From: Methylotenera oryzisoli_B
GTDB lineage: Bacteria; Pseudomonadota; Gammaproteobacteria; Burkholderiales; Methylophilaceae
Length of the DNA stretch: 64,000 nucleotides
Assembly (NCBI GenBank): GCA_965613685.1
Contig: OZ277031.1
Coordinates: 930,001 to 994,000, forward strand
Direction of reading: 5' to 3'
Position 1 is the stretch's first letter. Each line of letters begins with the position of its first letter. Both the position numbers and the translations under genes were made by a program. Under the pieces are notes generated by a model. That model was not told where the DNA came from, searched no databases, and worked only from the letters and a program-made list of their open reading frames with translations. This document shows, piece after piece, positions 25,743 through 35,117 of this stretch.

Positions 25743-26837
25743 TTAGCGGCAAGGCATTTCGCGTTGTTTTTCGGCGGAAATGACCACGCGGCGGTTAGGC
25801 TGCAAGCACTCGATGAGTTTCTTGTTGGGTTTCTCGCCCTTGCATGCTACCACCGGTTCAGATTCGCCCTTGCCAGAAGCCTGCAACCGTTTAGCCGACA
25901 CACCTTGTGTCATTAAATAGGCTTTTACTTGATTGGCGCGACGCTCAGACAATTTTTGATTGTAGCTTTCACTGCCCAACCTATCGGTATGACCGGTTAC
26001 CAACACCAACTCGACATCGGCATTGGCTTTAATTTTGCTAGCCACTTCATCCAAGGTCGGCTTGGAACTGTCTTGCAATTTATCCTGATCAAAGGCAAAC
26101 AACTTTTCAGCCAATATGGTCACGGTTTCAAAGCTGGGCTTGCAAGCTGGTAATGCAGCAGCAACAGGCGCATCTGGCGCATCTGGCGTAGCAGCAGCTT
26201 GCACTGGCGCGGCGGCCGGTGCCGATTCGGCTACTGGCATGGCGGTTGGTGCAGAAAAGCGGAATACCCCCCCTAAATTAAGCAAGGTGTTGCCCACGGT
26301 GCCGCTTGAATCAAACACACCCGTTGATTTAGCCGTTGAACGCGTCCATTGTTGACGCACATCGGCTTGCACACCAAAGCTGTCGTTGAATAAATACTGG
26401 GCACCCAAGCCTATGTTGGCTAACCATGAGGTTTTGCTTTTATCTTGCACAGCTGGGGTCGTGGAATAATCCAGCTTGTTATTCGCCACACCCAAACCGG
26501 TTAGCAAGAAAGGACGGAAACTATCACGACCCAACATATAGAGCGCATCCATGCCCAAGCTGGTTTGTTTGTAACGGCCACTACCAGAGGCCAACTCGTC
26601 GTTAGCTCGCGCGTAACTGAGGCCAGACTGTATGTCCCAATGCGGACTGAGCTCCTTGCCCAAGCGTATGGACGCACCGCCGCCATTTTTGGCAGCCAAA
26701 TCTTTATCGGCATCCATTAAGCTCACACCCGGCACGGCATACCATGCACCGCTGTAAGCTTCTTCTGCGCTGGCATGGCTAGCCAACAAAGCCAATACTG
26801 AAAGCATTGCTGCTATAAGTTGACGATTGTTTTTCAT
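25743..26837 (-). CDS. OmpA-family outer membrane protein
   Basis: 364-residue outer membrane protein. A Sec signal (1-24, cleavage after HASA) leads to an OmpA-like eight-stranded barrel (to ~190), a Pro/Ala-rich linker with a short PDA repeat (~205-230), and a C-terminal peptidoglycan-binding OmpA domain (LFAFDQDKLQ; VTGHTDRLGSESYNQKLSERR). Such proteins tie the outer membrane to the cell wall. A strong ribosome site AAGGAG precedes the ATG. It forms its own unit, with a good terminator. Confidence 0.92.
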   Translation of the reverse strand: MKNNRQLIAAMLSVLALLASHASAEEAYSGAWYAVPGVSLMDADKDLAAKNGGGASIRLGKELSPHWDIQSGLSYARANDELASGSGRYKQTSLGMDALYMLGRDSFRPFLLTGLGVANNKLDYSTTPAVQDKSKTSWLANIGLGAQYLFNDSFGVQADVRQQWTRSTAKSTGVFDSSGTVGNTLLNLGGVFRFSAPTAMPVAESAPAAAPVQAAATPDAPDAPVAAALPACKPSFETVTILAEKLFAFDQDKLQDSSKPTLDEVASKIKANADVELVLVTGHTDRLGSESYNQKLSERRANQVKAYLMTQGVSAKRLQASGKGESEPVVACKGEKPNKKLIECLQPNRRVVISAEKQREMPCR

Positions 26838-26920
26838 GATTTACTCCTTAGCTGAAAACGACAGGCCAACAAGCCGCCTAAGCTTTCAACTGCACTATAT
26901 AGCGCCATATTAACAAAATT

Positions 26921-27637
26921 TCATAGCATCTTACGAATTACTTTGATCTTCTCAACATCCAGAGTGGATTGGCGTTGATTAGCGACGCACACCCCACCTC
27001 TAAAACCGATGTAGTGTGGCTGCAAGTTTTTCGCCGCCACCAGGTGGCTATCCCTTAATGAGCCAGCCAAACCCAATAGCAATCCTTGTGCTGCAACCTG
27101 CTTGGCAAATTCCCTGGCTTGTTCGGCACTGTAGTGGTCAAACAGGCTCAGGCCGTTTTTAATTTGCGTGTCCAGCATCACGCCCAGAAAACCGGCTTGC
27201 TTGATGTCGGCAAGCAAACTATCTGGGTAGGCCGTTTCCGCAAACAGCACCGCAATCAGTTGGTGGCCAGCCTGCGTATAGGGCAGCAGCGCTTGCAGGC
27301 AGGCTTGATAATCTTCGCTGGCAAAAAAGCCAATTTTAATGATGGCCACACCGGTGGTGATGACTTGATCCAGTTGCGGCAGCCACTGCTCAGCTTGCAT
27401 GGGTAAATCGCCCAAGGTCGCGCTGGTCAAGCTTTTACGGGCCATGGGCTGCTGGTTTAGGTAGGCGACGATGCTGCGGATGTCCGCCAGCGGCAATGCA
27501 CCCAGGGCGCCGGCATGCGGATTTTTCAGGTCTATGATATCGGCGCCCAGCTCTTGCGCCATTTTCGCCTCATCCAGCGTGCAAACGCTGATCAACAATT
27601 GCGGGCTAACTCGCGTGCCCAGCAGAGCGGCATTCAT
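26921..27637 (-). CDS. mfnB: MfnB-like (5-formylfuran-3-yl)methyl phosphate synthase (DUF556)
   Basis: 238-residue homologue of archaeal MfnB, which condenses two glyceraldehyde-3-phosphate molecules into the furan ring of methanofuran. D36 and K38 (IIDLKNPHAGALGA), K101 (IIKIGFFASED) and K160 (MLDTQIKNG) match the catalytic Asp/Lys pattern I recall for the archaeal enzyme. In methylotrophs this would make the furan of methylofuran, the formyl carrier of the Fhc complex found at the right end of this window. It overlaps DUF447 by ATGA and ends the cluster. Function is by homology only. Confidence 0.88.
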   Translation of the reverse strand: MNAALLGTRVSPQLLISVCTLDEAKMAQELGADIIDLKNPHAGALGALPLADIRSIVAYLNQQPMARKSLTSATLGDLPMQAEQWLPQLDQVITTGVAIIKIGFFASEDYQACLQALLPYTQAGHQLIAVLFAETAYPDSLLADIKQAGFLGVMLDTQIKNGLSLFDHYSAEQAREFAKQVAAQGLLLGLAGSLRDSHLVAAKNLQPHYIGFRGGVCVANQRQSTLDVEKIKVIRKML

Positions 27638-28209
27638 GCTAGATTGCTCCCGTCTTGCGCGGCATAGTGGTTATCTATTTTGTCGGTTAGCCAAGCCCAT
27701 GCCTGCAGCTCACGCTCCCCCGCAGTTTTGTCGATGGCAATTTGCAAATACTGCCTTTCTGATTGCACCTTGTCTTTGGGCAACCTAGTTAAACGGCTGA
27801 CCAGCACCGCCAGTTCAATCACCGCGGCTTGGGCACGGTTAAAGCCAGCAAAGGCTTGATGCTGCACTCGATGCTGCACCTGCATATGCAAGCACGGTCG
27901 CACGGCATCGTCCTCTAGGTGCAACAAGGTCAATTCCTCATGCGCTAAACAATCTGCCAATCGGAAGCCCAACAGCTGCTCGACTGGCAACAGCGACCAA
28001 GCTTGTCGATTGGTCAGCGCCCCAGCAAACACCCGCACGTCATCGCACAGGCTAAGCACGGCGCGTTGACTGGTCAAGATATTGCTTAAGGTTAAGGACG
28101 GCTTATACGGTGAAATAATGACCGTCTCGCCCAGCCTTTGTATGCCAAATGGGGCCACGTGAACCTCGCCCTGGTCATTCATGCTGGTGATAATGGTTTC
28201 AAATATCAT
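27634..28209 (-). CDS. DUF447 protein of the H4MPT/methylofuran gene group
   Basis: 191-residue protein of DUF447, a flavin-reductase-like split-barrel family shared by methanogens and H4MPT-using methylotrophs. It begins MIFETIITSMNDQGEVHVAP, with a conserved VIISPYKPSLTLSNI region. No function has been shown that I know of; the consistent company of H4MPT genes suggests a role in making methanopterin or methylofuran. It overlaps both neighbours by 4 bp (ATGA), so the three genes are translationally coupled. Confidence 0.85.
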   Translation of the reverse strand: MIFETIITSMNDQGEVHVAPFGIQRLGETVIISPYKPSLTLSNILTSQRAVLSLCDDVRVFAGALTNRQAWSLLPVEQLLGFRLADCLAHEELTLLHLEDDAVRPCLHMQVQHRVQHQAFAGFNRAQAAVIELAVLVSRLTRLPKDKVQSERQYLQIAIDKTAGERELQAWAWLTDKIDNHYAAQDGSNLA

Positions 28210-29636
28210 GATTTTATTTTTTTCGCGGCTAATTTCCGTGCACTCATGGCAGCCTCACGATGGGCAATTTTTGCCTCAGGCTGACTCGGCGCTGCGCTCA
28301 CACCCCAGTCCAAAGCTTGATCTTGCACGTAACGTTTTTTTAGTTGCCAGGCAATTTGCGCCCGAGCCAACTCCACGCCTAAATAAAAAGCATGCGAGGC
28401 ATCGTCATGCACGTCTAGCAAAGGGTAAAGCGCAAACGGATCGGTTGCTTGGTGCAGACCCTCCCTATTGTATACATGCACACCCTGCTCGCTGACCTGG
28501 ATACGAAAGTTAGGGTCTTTAATCATGCTGGCAATCTCTTTAATTTCATCCACGCTATAGGTGAACGGCCGCCTGTCATGCAAGCCTAGCAAGCCATTGC
28601 TGTAGCCACGCGGCAGCCTGTCATCGGTCTTGGCGGCATGCATAACACGCCTAGCCAAATCGGCTTCGGCAATGGCATTAACCGCATGGGGACTGACTGA
28701 GGTAGCGAGCACGGCATTGATGTTCAATTCGCTGATGATGCCAAACAGCAAAGTGTTAATGCCGGTGGTGTCGGCATCGGTCAATTCGGTCAGGTTACCT
28801 ATGCCCATCATGATGGCGATGTCCGGGTATTTTTTGCGTAGAGCTTGATAGCGTACGATGGATTGCGTCAAGCCAAAATGGATGGGGTCCAATATGGCGT
28901 CGGCGATAAAAGGCTTGCCGGCTTTTTGGCAAACGTCGATGGCCCGGTACAAAGACGGCAGGCTGTGCGGTTTAGCGGGAATCAATACTGGTGTGGCCGC
29001 TACCTCATGGGCTATCCACAGGGTTTTTTCAGTCAAACTGAGCAAGAAATCGGCACCTGCATGCCCGGCAGTCAGCAAATCGTCCACGCTAAGTGAATCA
29101 ACGCTGACGGCAAAACCCAGGGCTTTAAGCGCCTGCACGGCGTCTTTTAAATGCGGGAAAGGCACACCGGGCAAGCAACCCAAATCGATTACGTTCGCCC
29201 CTTGTGCTTGATACGCTTGCGCTTTAGCTACGATGCCAGCCACACTTAGCATGGGGGCATCGACAATTTCAGCAAAAATCTTCACGCGGTAATCGCTCAA
29301 ATCTGGGGCCAAGCCCACCTGCCCAAAATACTGCGGTAAATCTTTTAAATCCGCTGGCCCACGTTCAACCGGCACGCCATATTGATCAGCTAACGGTGCG
29401 ATATCGCCCAAACAAAGACCAGGCACGATCACCTTGTCGGCATCGCCGCTGTCTTTAAGTCGCCTGGCAATTAACTGCGGTGTCATGAGTGCGGCCACCG
29501 ACACGCCTATTTCCACTATGCGGTATTTGAATTGAGGGGTATTCGGGTCTTGTTTGGATTGCACTTGCGCCAACACCTTAGCCAAGCTTTTTTCAGCCAA
29601 TTTACCCGTTAAGAAAAGTAAATTTTTCGCCGCCAT
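28206..29636 (-). CDS. Archaeal-type dihydropteroate synthase-related protein (DUF6513 + TIM barrel)
   Basis: 476-residue protein with a distinct N-terminal domain (about 1-130) and a DHPS-like TIM barrel (~140-400; ANVIDLGCLPGVPFPHL, PFIADAILDPIHFG). It matches the archaeal DHP synthase-related family found in methanogens and H4MPT-containing methylotrophs, not folate FolP. It may couple the pterin to the arylamine in methanopterin synthesis, but that is not proved. The C-terminus is Lys/Ala-rich. It is 9 bp after the flavoprotein gene and overlaps DUF447. Confidence 0.85.
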   Translation of the reverse strand: MAAKNLLFLTGKLAEKSLAKVLAQVQSKQDPNTPQFKYRIVEIGVSVAALMTPQLIARRLKDSGDADKVIVPGLCLGDIAPLADQYGVPVERGPADLKDLPQYFGQVGLAPDLSDYRVKIFAEIVDAPMLSVAGIVAKAQAYQAQGANVIDLGCLPGVPFPHLKDAVQALKALGFAVSVDSLSVDDLLTAGHAGADFLLSLTEKTLWIAHEVAATPVLIPAKPHSLPSLYRAIDVCQKAGKPFIADAILDPIHFGLTQSIVRYQALRKKYPDIAIMMGIGNLTELTDADTTGINTLLFGIISELNINAVLATSVSPHAVNAIAEADLARRVMHAAKTDDRLPRGYSNGLLGLHDRRPFTYSVDEIKEIASMIKDPNFRIQVSEQGVHVYNREGLHQATDPFALYPLLDVHDDASHAFYLGVELARAQIAWQLKKRYVQDQALDWGVSAAPSQPEAKIAHREAAMSARKLAAKKIKS

Positions 29637-29645
29637 GCTGCTGCA

Positions 29646-30203
29646 CTAAGCGCCCAATGCGTGCAAACGCTGATTAATCGCGGTGGCCAATGCGGGAATG
29701 TCTGAAAATACTGAGGTGGCTTCAAATTCAGCCAACTTAGCGACGTTGGCTAAATCAATCTGCCTAGGGTAAACCTGCACGGTTTTTTGCCGCGGCGCTT
29801 CCGATTCAATGGCGCCAGCGCTTTGTTCTGGCACCGTGTCACAGGCAAAAACCAAGCTCGGCACATGGGTTTTTCCGGCTTGCGCGTAGAGGTTGGTCAC
29901 CAAGGAATCGGAAAAGCCGTAAGCCATTTTCGCAATGGTGTTGGAGGTGGCCGGGGCGATCACCAAAGTGTGATAGTGGCCACTGTAGAGCAAACCGACT
30001 GGCACACTGCTGGCGGTTTTATCGTAATACACCCGATGTTGGCTGGCTTCTAACTTAGCTTGAAAGCCGTACTGTAGAATAATTTCAGCAGCGGCTTTAC
30101 TTAAAAAAACATCGACCTCCGGCAAGCTAGCCAGCAGATCCAGCGCCTCCCTTAGGTAATGCCCAGAGCCGGATATGGCCCAAGCTAAGCGCTGCTTTTG
30201 CAT
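29646..30203 (-). CDS. Archaeal-type flavoprotein, possible dihydromethanopterin reductase (DmrB-like)
   Basis: 185-residue HFCD-type flavoprotein. The N-terminus ISGSGHYLREALDLL and the FMN-binding block APATSNTIAKMAYGFSDSL match the archaeal flavoprotein/DmrB group. In Methanosarcina DmrB reduces dihydromethanopterin to H4MPT. The four-Cys iron-sulfur insertion of some relatives is absent: I see only one Cys in the conserved part. It starts 6 bp after the purA stop, so it is probably transcribed from the hfq-purA unit. Confidence 0.82.
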   Translation of the reverse strand: MQKQRLAWAISGSGHYLREALDLLASLPEVDVFLSKAAAEIILQYGFQAKLEASQHRVYYDKTASSVPVGLLYSGHYHTLVIAPATSNTIAKMAYGFSDSLVTNLYAQAGKTHVPSLVFACDTVPEQSAGAIESEAPRQKTVQVYPRQIDLANVAKLAEFEATSVFSDIPALATAINQRLHALGA

Positions 30204-30209
30204 GAGAAA

Positions 30210-31541
30210 TTAAGAAAAGGGGTGTTCAATGACGATGGTTTCATCGCGCTCAGGGCCAGTGGAAACGATGGCCACTGGCACACCACACAAGGCTTCCAAG
30301 CGCTTAAGGTAATGCTGCGCATTCTTAGGCAGCCCTGCCCAGGTTTTAACGCCGAAGGTGTTTTCAGTCCAGCCCGGCACGGTTTCGTAGATAGGCTTAC
30401 AGCTGGCCACGTCATCCGCACCTATCGGCAATAGGTCTATCTTCTTGCCGTCCAACTCGTAGCCTATGCAAATCTTCAGCTCCGTGATGCCATCTAACAC
30501 GTCCAATTTGGTAATGCACAAGCCGGTTAAACCGTTAATCATGGCAGAGCGACGCAAGGCTGCCGCATCAAACCAACCACAACGACGCTTGCGTTTGGTG
30601 ACCGTGCCTATCTCCTGCCCTTTAGTCGACATTTGGTAGCCAGGCACACCGGCCGTTTCAATGTCTAACTCACTAGGGAATGGGCCGCCACCGACACGGG
30701 TGGTGTAGGCTTTGGTGATGCCTAAAACATAATGCAGCATATTGGCGCCCACACCGGTACCGGCAGAAGCTTGACCGGCTATGCAATTGCTGGAAGTAAC
30801 ATAGGGGTAAGTACCGTGATCGATGTCTAACAAGGTGCCTTGTGCGCCTTCAAACAATAAGTTGTCGCCACGGCCATTGGCCGCATAAAGCTCGGCTGAG
30901 ATATCGCTGATCATAGGCTTCAAGGCTAGGGCATGAGCCATACTGGCATCGTATTGCTGATTAAAATCGACCGTTTTAGCATCCAAATAATGGCTTAATA
31001 CAAAGTTATGGTAGTCCATGACTTCGCGTAATTTATCTGCAAAACGTTCAGGGTAAAATAAATCGTAAACCCGCAGCGCGCGTCGCGCCACTTTATCCTC
31101 GTAGGTAGGGCCTATGCCTTTACCGGTTGTGCCTATCTTTTTATCGGCACTGCGCTTGGCCTCACGGGCCACGTCTACCGCCACGTGGTGGCTTAAAATA
31201 AGCGGGCAACCTGAGCTGACTTTTAAACGGCCTTTGACTTCCAAACCGTCTTTTTCCAGGGCAGCAATTTCACCTAATAAGTGACCCGCATCCAATACCA
31301 CGCCATTACCGATGTAGCAGTTAATACCAGAACGCACGATGCCAGACGGCACTAAATTTAGCTTGTAGACACGTTGTGCATCCCCTTGACCCACCACCAA
31401 GGTGTGGCCGGCGTTATGCCCGCCTTGAAAGCGCACCACGCCTTGGGCGTGATCGGTTAGCCAATCGACTATCTTCCCCTTGCCTTCATCGCCCCACTGC
31501 GTACCGATAACAACGACGTTTTTTGCTGCCTTATTTGCCAT
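30210..31541 (-). CDS. purA: Adenylosuccinate synthetase
   Basis: 443-residue GTP-dependent enzyme joining aspartate to IMP, the first committed step to AMP. Signatures are GTQWGDEGKGKIVDWLTD at the N-terminus, GGHNAGHTLV and GTTGKGIGPTYEDK. Length is normal. In Betaproteobacteria it ends the hfq-hflX-hflK-hflC-DUF2065-hisZ-purA cluster, as here; the unusual point is the H4MPT-type gene only 6 bp downstream. Confidence 0.97.
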   Translation of the reverse strand: MANKAAKNVVVIGTQWGDEGKGKIVDWLTDHAQGVVRFQGGHNAGHTLVVGQGDAQRVYKLNLVPSGIVRSGINCYIGNGVVLDAGHLLGEIAALEKDGLEVKGRLKVSSGCPLILSHHVAVDVAREAKRSADKKIGTTGKGIGPTYEDKVARRALRVYDLFYPERFADKLREVMDYHNFVLSHYLDAKTVDFNQQYDASMAHALALKPMISDISAELYAANGRGDNLLFEGAQGTLLDIDHGTYPYVTSSNCIAGQASAGTGVGANMLHYVLGITKAYTTRVGGGPFPSELDIETAGVPGYQMSTKGQEIGTVTKRKRRCGWFDAAALRRSAMINGLTGLCITKLDVLDGITELKICIGYELDGKKIDLLPIGADDVASCKPIYETVPGWTENTFGVKTWAGLPKNAQHYLKRLEALCGVPVAIVSTGPERDETIVIEHPFS

Positions 31542-31602
31542 AACTTTAACTTTATAATTTTAATTTGAGGGTGTGTGCTTAGTGCTGCGCTTACTAGTTT
31601 GC

Positions 31603-32772
31603 TTAACTCTTATCGCTATCGATGGCCAGCACATGCCAACCGGAGTTGTAATGGGCTAACTTCCTGTCGCAATTTAATTCTTTTACATCGTGGCCTGCGT
31701 CTGGCAGGGCTTGGATGACGATGTGCCCCTCCGCCCTTAATGCAGCTATTTTTTCCTGCAAGCCTGCATCGCCTTGCGCAGGCGCAAAGATGGCTGTCGG
31801 CAAGGACGCCGGCGCCAAGGCCGTGACCACGCCACGCAAGTCTAAACTAAAGCCGGTTGCCGGCCGTGCTCGACCAAATGCCGAACCCACTTCATCGTAG
31901 CGACCGCCTAGTGCCAGTGGCCCCTTGTAACCTTGAGCATAGGCAGCGAAGACCATGCCGCTGTGGTAGTGGTACCCGCGTAATTCACTTAAATCAAAAC
32001 TCAAGCTGACATCCAAATCTGCCAGGGCTTGGCTAACGGCTGTTAAGCTGGCTAAGGCGGCTTTAATCGCCGGCATGGCAGGCAGCACCTTGGCCGCTTT
32101 TTGCAATATCGCTTGATCGCCATTGAGTTCGGTTAACTGCAACAAGGCTTCACGAGTAGGCTTATCCAAGCTTTGCGTTAAGCTGGCTACGCTAGACTGA
32201 TCCTTGCTTTGCAGGGCGGCGTACAAATCTTGTTCCAACTGGGGATCCACGCTGCTGGCCGCAATCAAACTGCCAAAGATATCCACATGACTGAAATCCA
32301 TGTGCACCTGATTCACGCCCATGGCCTGCAAAGCTAGTATTAAGAGGCGCTGAATTTCAATGTCGCTGGCCACCCCTGCGTGACCGTATAGCTCGGCACC
32401 TAATTGCAAGGGCTCACGGGTCTGCGCTAAGCCATCGGGTTTAGTGCGCACCACGCTACCGGCATAGCAAAGTCGCGTAATGCCTTGCTGATTGAGCAAG
32501 TGCGCATCAATACGGGCAGCTTGTGGCGTCATGTCAGCCCGCACACCCATCAAACGACCACTTAATTGATCCACCACTTTAAAGGTGGCCAGATCCAAAT
32601 CGTGACCGGCACCGGTGATCAATGATTCCATGTATTCCAGCATAGGCGGAATAACGTATTGGTAACCGTGCACACGAAACAAATCGAGCAAGCAGCGACG
32701 CATGGTTTCAATACGCGCCGCCTCAGCCGGCAGCACGTCTTCTATGTATTCTGGAAGCAGCCAATTACGCAT
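31603..32772 (-). CDS. hisZ: ATP phosphoribosyltransferase regulatory subunit HisZ
   Basis: 389-residue class II HisRS-like paralogue that activates the short form of HisG in histidine synthesis. The N-terminus (NWLLPEYIEDVLPAEAARIE) and the histidine-binding RPATGFSLDLRG block are typical. The C-terminal anticodon-binding domain of true HisRS is missing, and a true hisS is present at 55.2 kb. hisG is not in the window. It sits between DUF2065 (12 bp) and purA (61 bp). Confidence 0.93.
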   Translation of the reverse strand: MRNWLLPEYIEDVLPAEAARIETMRRCLLDLFRVHGYQYVIPPMLEYMESLITGAGHDLDLATFKVVDQLSGRLMGVRADMTPQAARIDAHLLNQQGITRLCYAGSVVRTKPDGLAQTREPLQLGAELYGHAGVASDIEIQRLLILALQAMGVNQVHMDFSHVDIFGSLIAASSVDPQLEQDLYAALQSKDQSSVASLTQSLDKPTREALLQLTELNGDQAILQKAAKVLPAMPAIKAALASLTAVSQALADLDVSLSFDLSELRGYHYHSGMVFAAYAQGYKGPLALGGRYDEVGSAFGRARPATGFSLDLRGVVTALAPASLPTAIFAPAQGDAGLQEKIAALRAEGHIVIQALPDAGHDVKELNCDRKLAHYNSGWHVLAIDSDKS

Positions 32773-32784
32773 TTTTTCTCATCT

Positions 32785-32973
32785 CTAACGGTTAGTTACC
32801 CAAATCAATAACAGGCCGGCCAGCACCGACAACAAGCCAACAAAACGCAGTTGGCCGTCTTTAAATGCCATCAAACGTTGAAAAGCCTCGCGCCATGATT
32901 GCGGTAACAGCAAGGGCAGCAAGCCTTCTAAAACCAACATCAAGCCCACGGCGGTAAAAAGACTGGCCTGCAC
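32785..32973 (-). CDS. DUF2065 (YjeT-like) small membrane protein
   Basis: 62-residue protein with two hydrophobic segments (about 5-24 and 43-60) joined by a polar loop (SWREAFQRLMAFKDGQLR). It belongs to the YjeT/DUF2065 family, found after hflC in many Proteobacteria. Function unknown. The start is a GTG at 32973, supported by length and family alignment. Confidence 0.85.
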   Translation of the reverse strand: MQASLFTAVGLMLVLEGLLPLLLPQSWREAFQRLMAFKDGQLRFVGLLSVLAGLLLIWVTNR

Positions 32974-33002
32974 TTTTAATGCTCTCTAATTAGTTTGCCG
33001 AA

Positions 33003-33875
33003 TTACTTTTTATTCGGACTGCGCATGTATTTAAAAAAGTCTGAGCTGGGGTCTAAGACCATGACATCGCTCTTGCTTTTAAAGGTGTTTTTATACGCTT
33101 CGGTACTGCGGTAGAAAGCGTAAAACTCCGGATTCTTACCGTAGGCTTGATTATAAATGGCTGCAGCCGTAGCATCGCCCTCACCCTTGGTTTTTTGCGC
33201 ATCGCGGTAAGCCTCGGCGATGATCACTTCGCGTTGCTTGTCGGCATCCGCACGAATTTTCTCTGAAGCCGCCGAGCCTTCTGAACGTAACTGATTGGCT
33301 AAGCGTTTACGCTCGGCGATCATGCGGTCAAACACAGACTTGCTAATCTCTTCGGCGTAATCCACGCGTTTCAAACGCACGTCCACCACTTGTATGCCAA
33401 TTTGCCGCGCTTCCATGTCGGCGCGTTTACGCAAATTATCCATGATGGTGCCGCGTTCACCGGCAATCACATCGTGCACGGTGCGCTTACCAAATTCAGC
33501 ACGTAAACCGGCGTTAACCACCTTAGACAAGCGATCTTCGGCTGCCGCTTCGCCACCGTCTTTGATAGACACGTAGTATTTGGCTGGGTCTATGATGCGC
33601 CATTTAACAAACGAATCGACCATCATGTATTTGTTTTCACTGGTGATGAATTTAGCCGGTTGTTCCCAATCCAGCGTCAAAATACGGTTATCGAAGTATT
33701 TTAGATTGTCCACGATAGGTAATTTGAAATGCATGCCGGGTTGCTTTTTAACCGAAACAATTTCCCCCAAGCGTTGCACAATAACAAATTGAGTTTGATC
33801 AACGGTGAATGCCGAACTGGAGAACAAAAACAAGGCGGCCACTAGGCCTACTAGTACATTAGTTGAATTTTTCAT
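33003..33875 (-). CDS. hflC: FtsH protease modulator HflC
   Basis: 290-residue SPFH (band 7) protein with an N-terminal membrane segment (about 5-24) and a periplasmic SPFH domain followed by helical segments (ERKRLANQLRSEGSAASEKI). With HflK it forms the cage around FtsH and limits degradation of membrane proteins. It follows hflK by 9 bp in the normal order. Confidence 0.95.
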   Translation of the reverse strand: MKNSTNVLVGLVAALFLFSSSAFTVDQTQFVIVQRLGEIVSVKKQPGMHFKLPIVDNLKYFDNRILTLDWEQPAKFITSENKYMMVDSFVKWRIIDPAKYYVSIKDGGEAAAEDRLSKVVNAGLRAEFGKRTVHDVIAGERGTIMDNLRKRADMEARQIGIQVVDVRLKRVDYAEEISKSVFDRMIAERKRLANQLRSEGSAASEKIRADADKQREVIIAEAYRDAQKTKGEGDATAAAIYNQAYGKNPEFYAFYRSTEAYKNTFKSKSDVMVLDPSSDFFKYMRSPNKK

Positions 33876-33884
33876 GGCCGGCTC

Positions 33885-35081
33885 CTACCTGCTTTCTCTG
33901 TCGCGACTGCGAAAAGCGTCGCGTGTACGATCGGTCGTTAGCGCCGGCTCTGCCGCCGCCGCTTGTGGATTAAGTGATTGCAAGGATTGTGATTTTTGCA
34001 CGGCCGCTTCTTCAGTTGCATTAATCAATTTATCCAATGGCAAATACAGCATGCTGTTGCCACCTTTTTGATCGACCACCACTTTGCTCACGCTAGACAA
34101 GATTTGTTCTTGGGCCTCTAAAAACAAACGTTGCCGTGTGACTTCCGGAGCTTTTTTATACTGCACTAGAATTTGCTCAAAGCGGCTGGCATTACCCTTG
34201 GCCTCGCTTTCTATCTTCAATTTGTAACCGGCTGCTTCAGCCAATAACCTGGATGCGGTTCCGCGTGCCTTAGGAATGATGTCGTTGGCGTAGGCCTGAC
34301 CTTCATTGATCTGCCTTTGGTTGTCTTGGTTGGCACGGTTAACGTCTTCGAAGGCTTCTTGCACTTGCTCAGGCGGTTGCGCACTTTGCAAAGACACGCT
34401 GGTGATGTTTACACCGGTTTTGTAGCTGTCCAAAATAATCTGCATGCGCTCAGAGGTATCCGCCAAGCCTTTTTGCAACAAGTCATCCAACTTACTTTTA
34501 CCCACCACTTCACGAATGGCGGTTTCAGCGGCGGACATTACCGCCTCGTCGGTTGAGCGATTGTTAAACAAATAATCTTTAGCATTCTTGAGGTTGTATT
34601 GCACGGCAAATTGCAAATCGATGATGTTTTCATCCTCGGTTAGCATCAAGGCCTCTTTAGGTTGCTTGACTTTACTGCCACTGCCTTCACCTGCGCTGCG
34701 GTAGCCAACTTCCAATCGACGTACCTGCTCCATGTTGACCACATCAGCCGATTCAAACGGATAAGGTAAATGCCAGCGCGGGCCCGGCTCAGCGGTTTCC
34801 ACAAAATTACCAAAGCGCTTTACCACGCCCAATGAACCTTGATCAACGATATAGAACCCGGTGCCCAACCAGACTAAAACCACAACGGCCACGATGGGCA
34901 ACACCGGCATGGCCGGCATGGCATCGCCGCCATTGCTTGACTTGTTAGGCTGACGGTTAGGCTGATTGCCACCGCCCTTACCAAATAAATTATTAATTTT
35001 TCGGCTTAAATCGCGCATTACTTGGTCCAAATCGGGCGGACCATCGTTATTACCCTGTAACCAGCCAGGAAATTTAATCAT
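33885..35081 (-). CDS. hflK: FtsH protease modulator HflK
   Basis: 398-residue SPFH partner of HflC. The cytoplasmic N-terminus is rich in Gly, Asn and Pro (DGPPDLDQVMRDLSRKINNL, then a GGGNQPNRQPNK stretch), the membrane segment is around 55-78 (VLPIVAVVVLVWLGTGFYIV), and the SPFH domain begins VDQGSLGVVKRFG. The C-terminus ends with a charged Asp/Arg-rich tail. Lies 36 bp after hflX. Confidence 0.95.
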   Translation of the reverse strand: MIKFPGWLQGNNDGPPDLDQVMRDLSRKINNLFGKGGGNQPNRQPNKSSNGGDAMPAMPVLPIVAVVVLVWLGTGFYIVDQGSLGVVKRFGNFVETAEPGPRWHLPYPFESADVVNMEQVRRLEVGYRSAGEGSGSKVKQPKEALMLTEDENIIDLQFAVQYNLKNAKDYLFNNRSTDEAVMSAAETAIREVVGKSKLDDLLQKGLADTSERMQIILDSYKTGVNITSVSLQSAQPPEQVQEAFEDVNRANQDNQRQINEGQAYANDIIPKARGTASRLLAEAAGYKLKIESEAKGNASRFEQILVQYKKAPEVTRQRLFLEAQEQILSSVSKVVVDQKGGNSMLYLPLDKLINATEEAAVQKSQSLQSLNPQAAAAEPALTTDRTRDAFRSRDRESR

Positions 35082-35117
35082 TTAACACTCCAAAATCCAT
35101 CATGAGCTAACTTTGAC

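Noticed and set aside
26167..26184. Two 9 bp copies of GGCGCATCT in the OmpA-family gene
   Set aside because: In-frame Pro-Asp-Ala repeat in a Pro/Ala linker; ordinary low complexity, not a separate element.
31603..32772. HisZ as a second histidyl-tRNA synthetase
   Set aside because: It lacks the anticodon-binding domain, is in the usual hisZ position, and a complete hisS is present.
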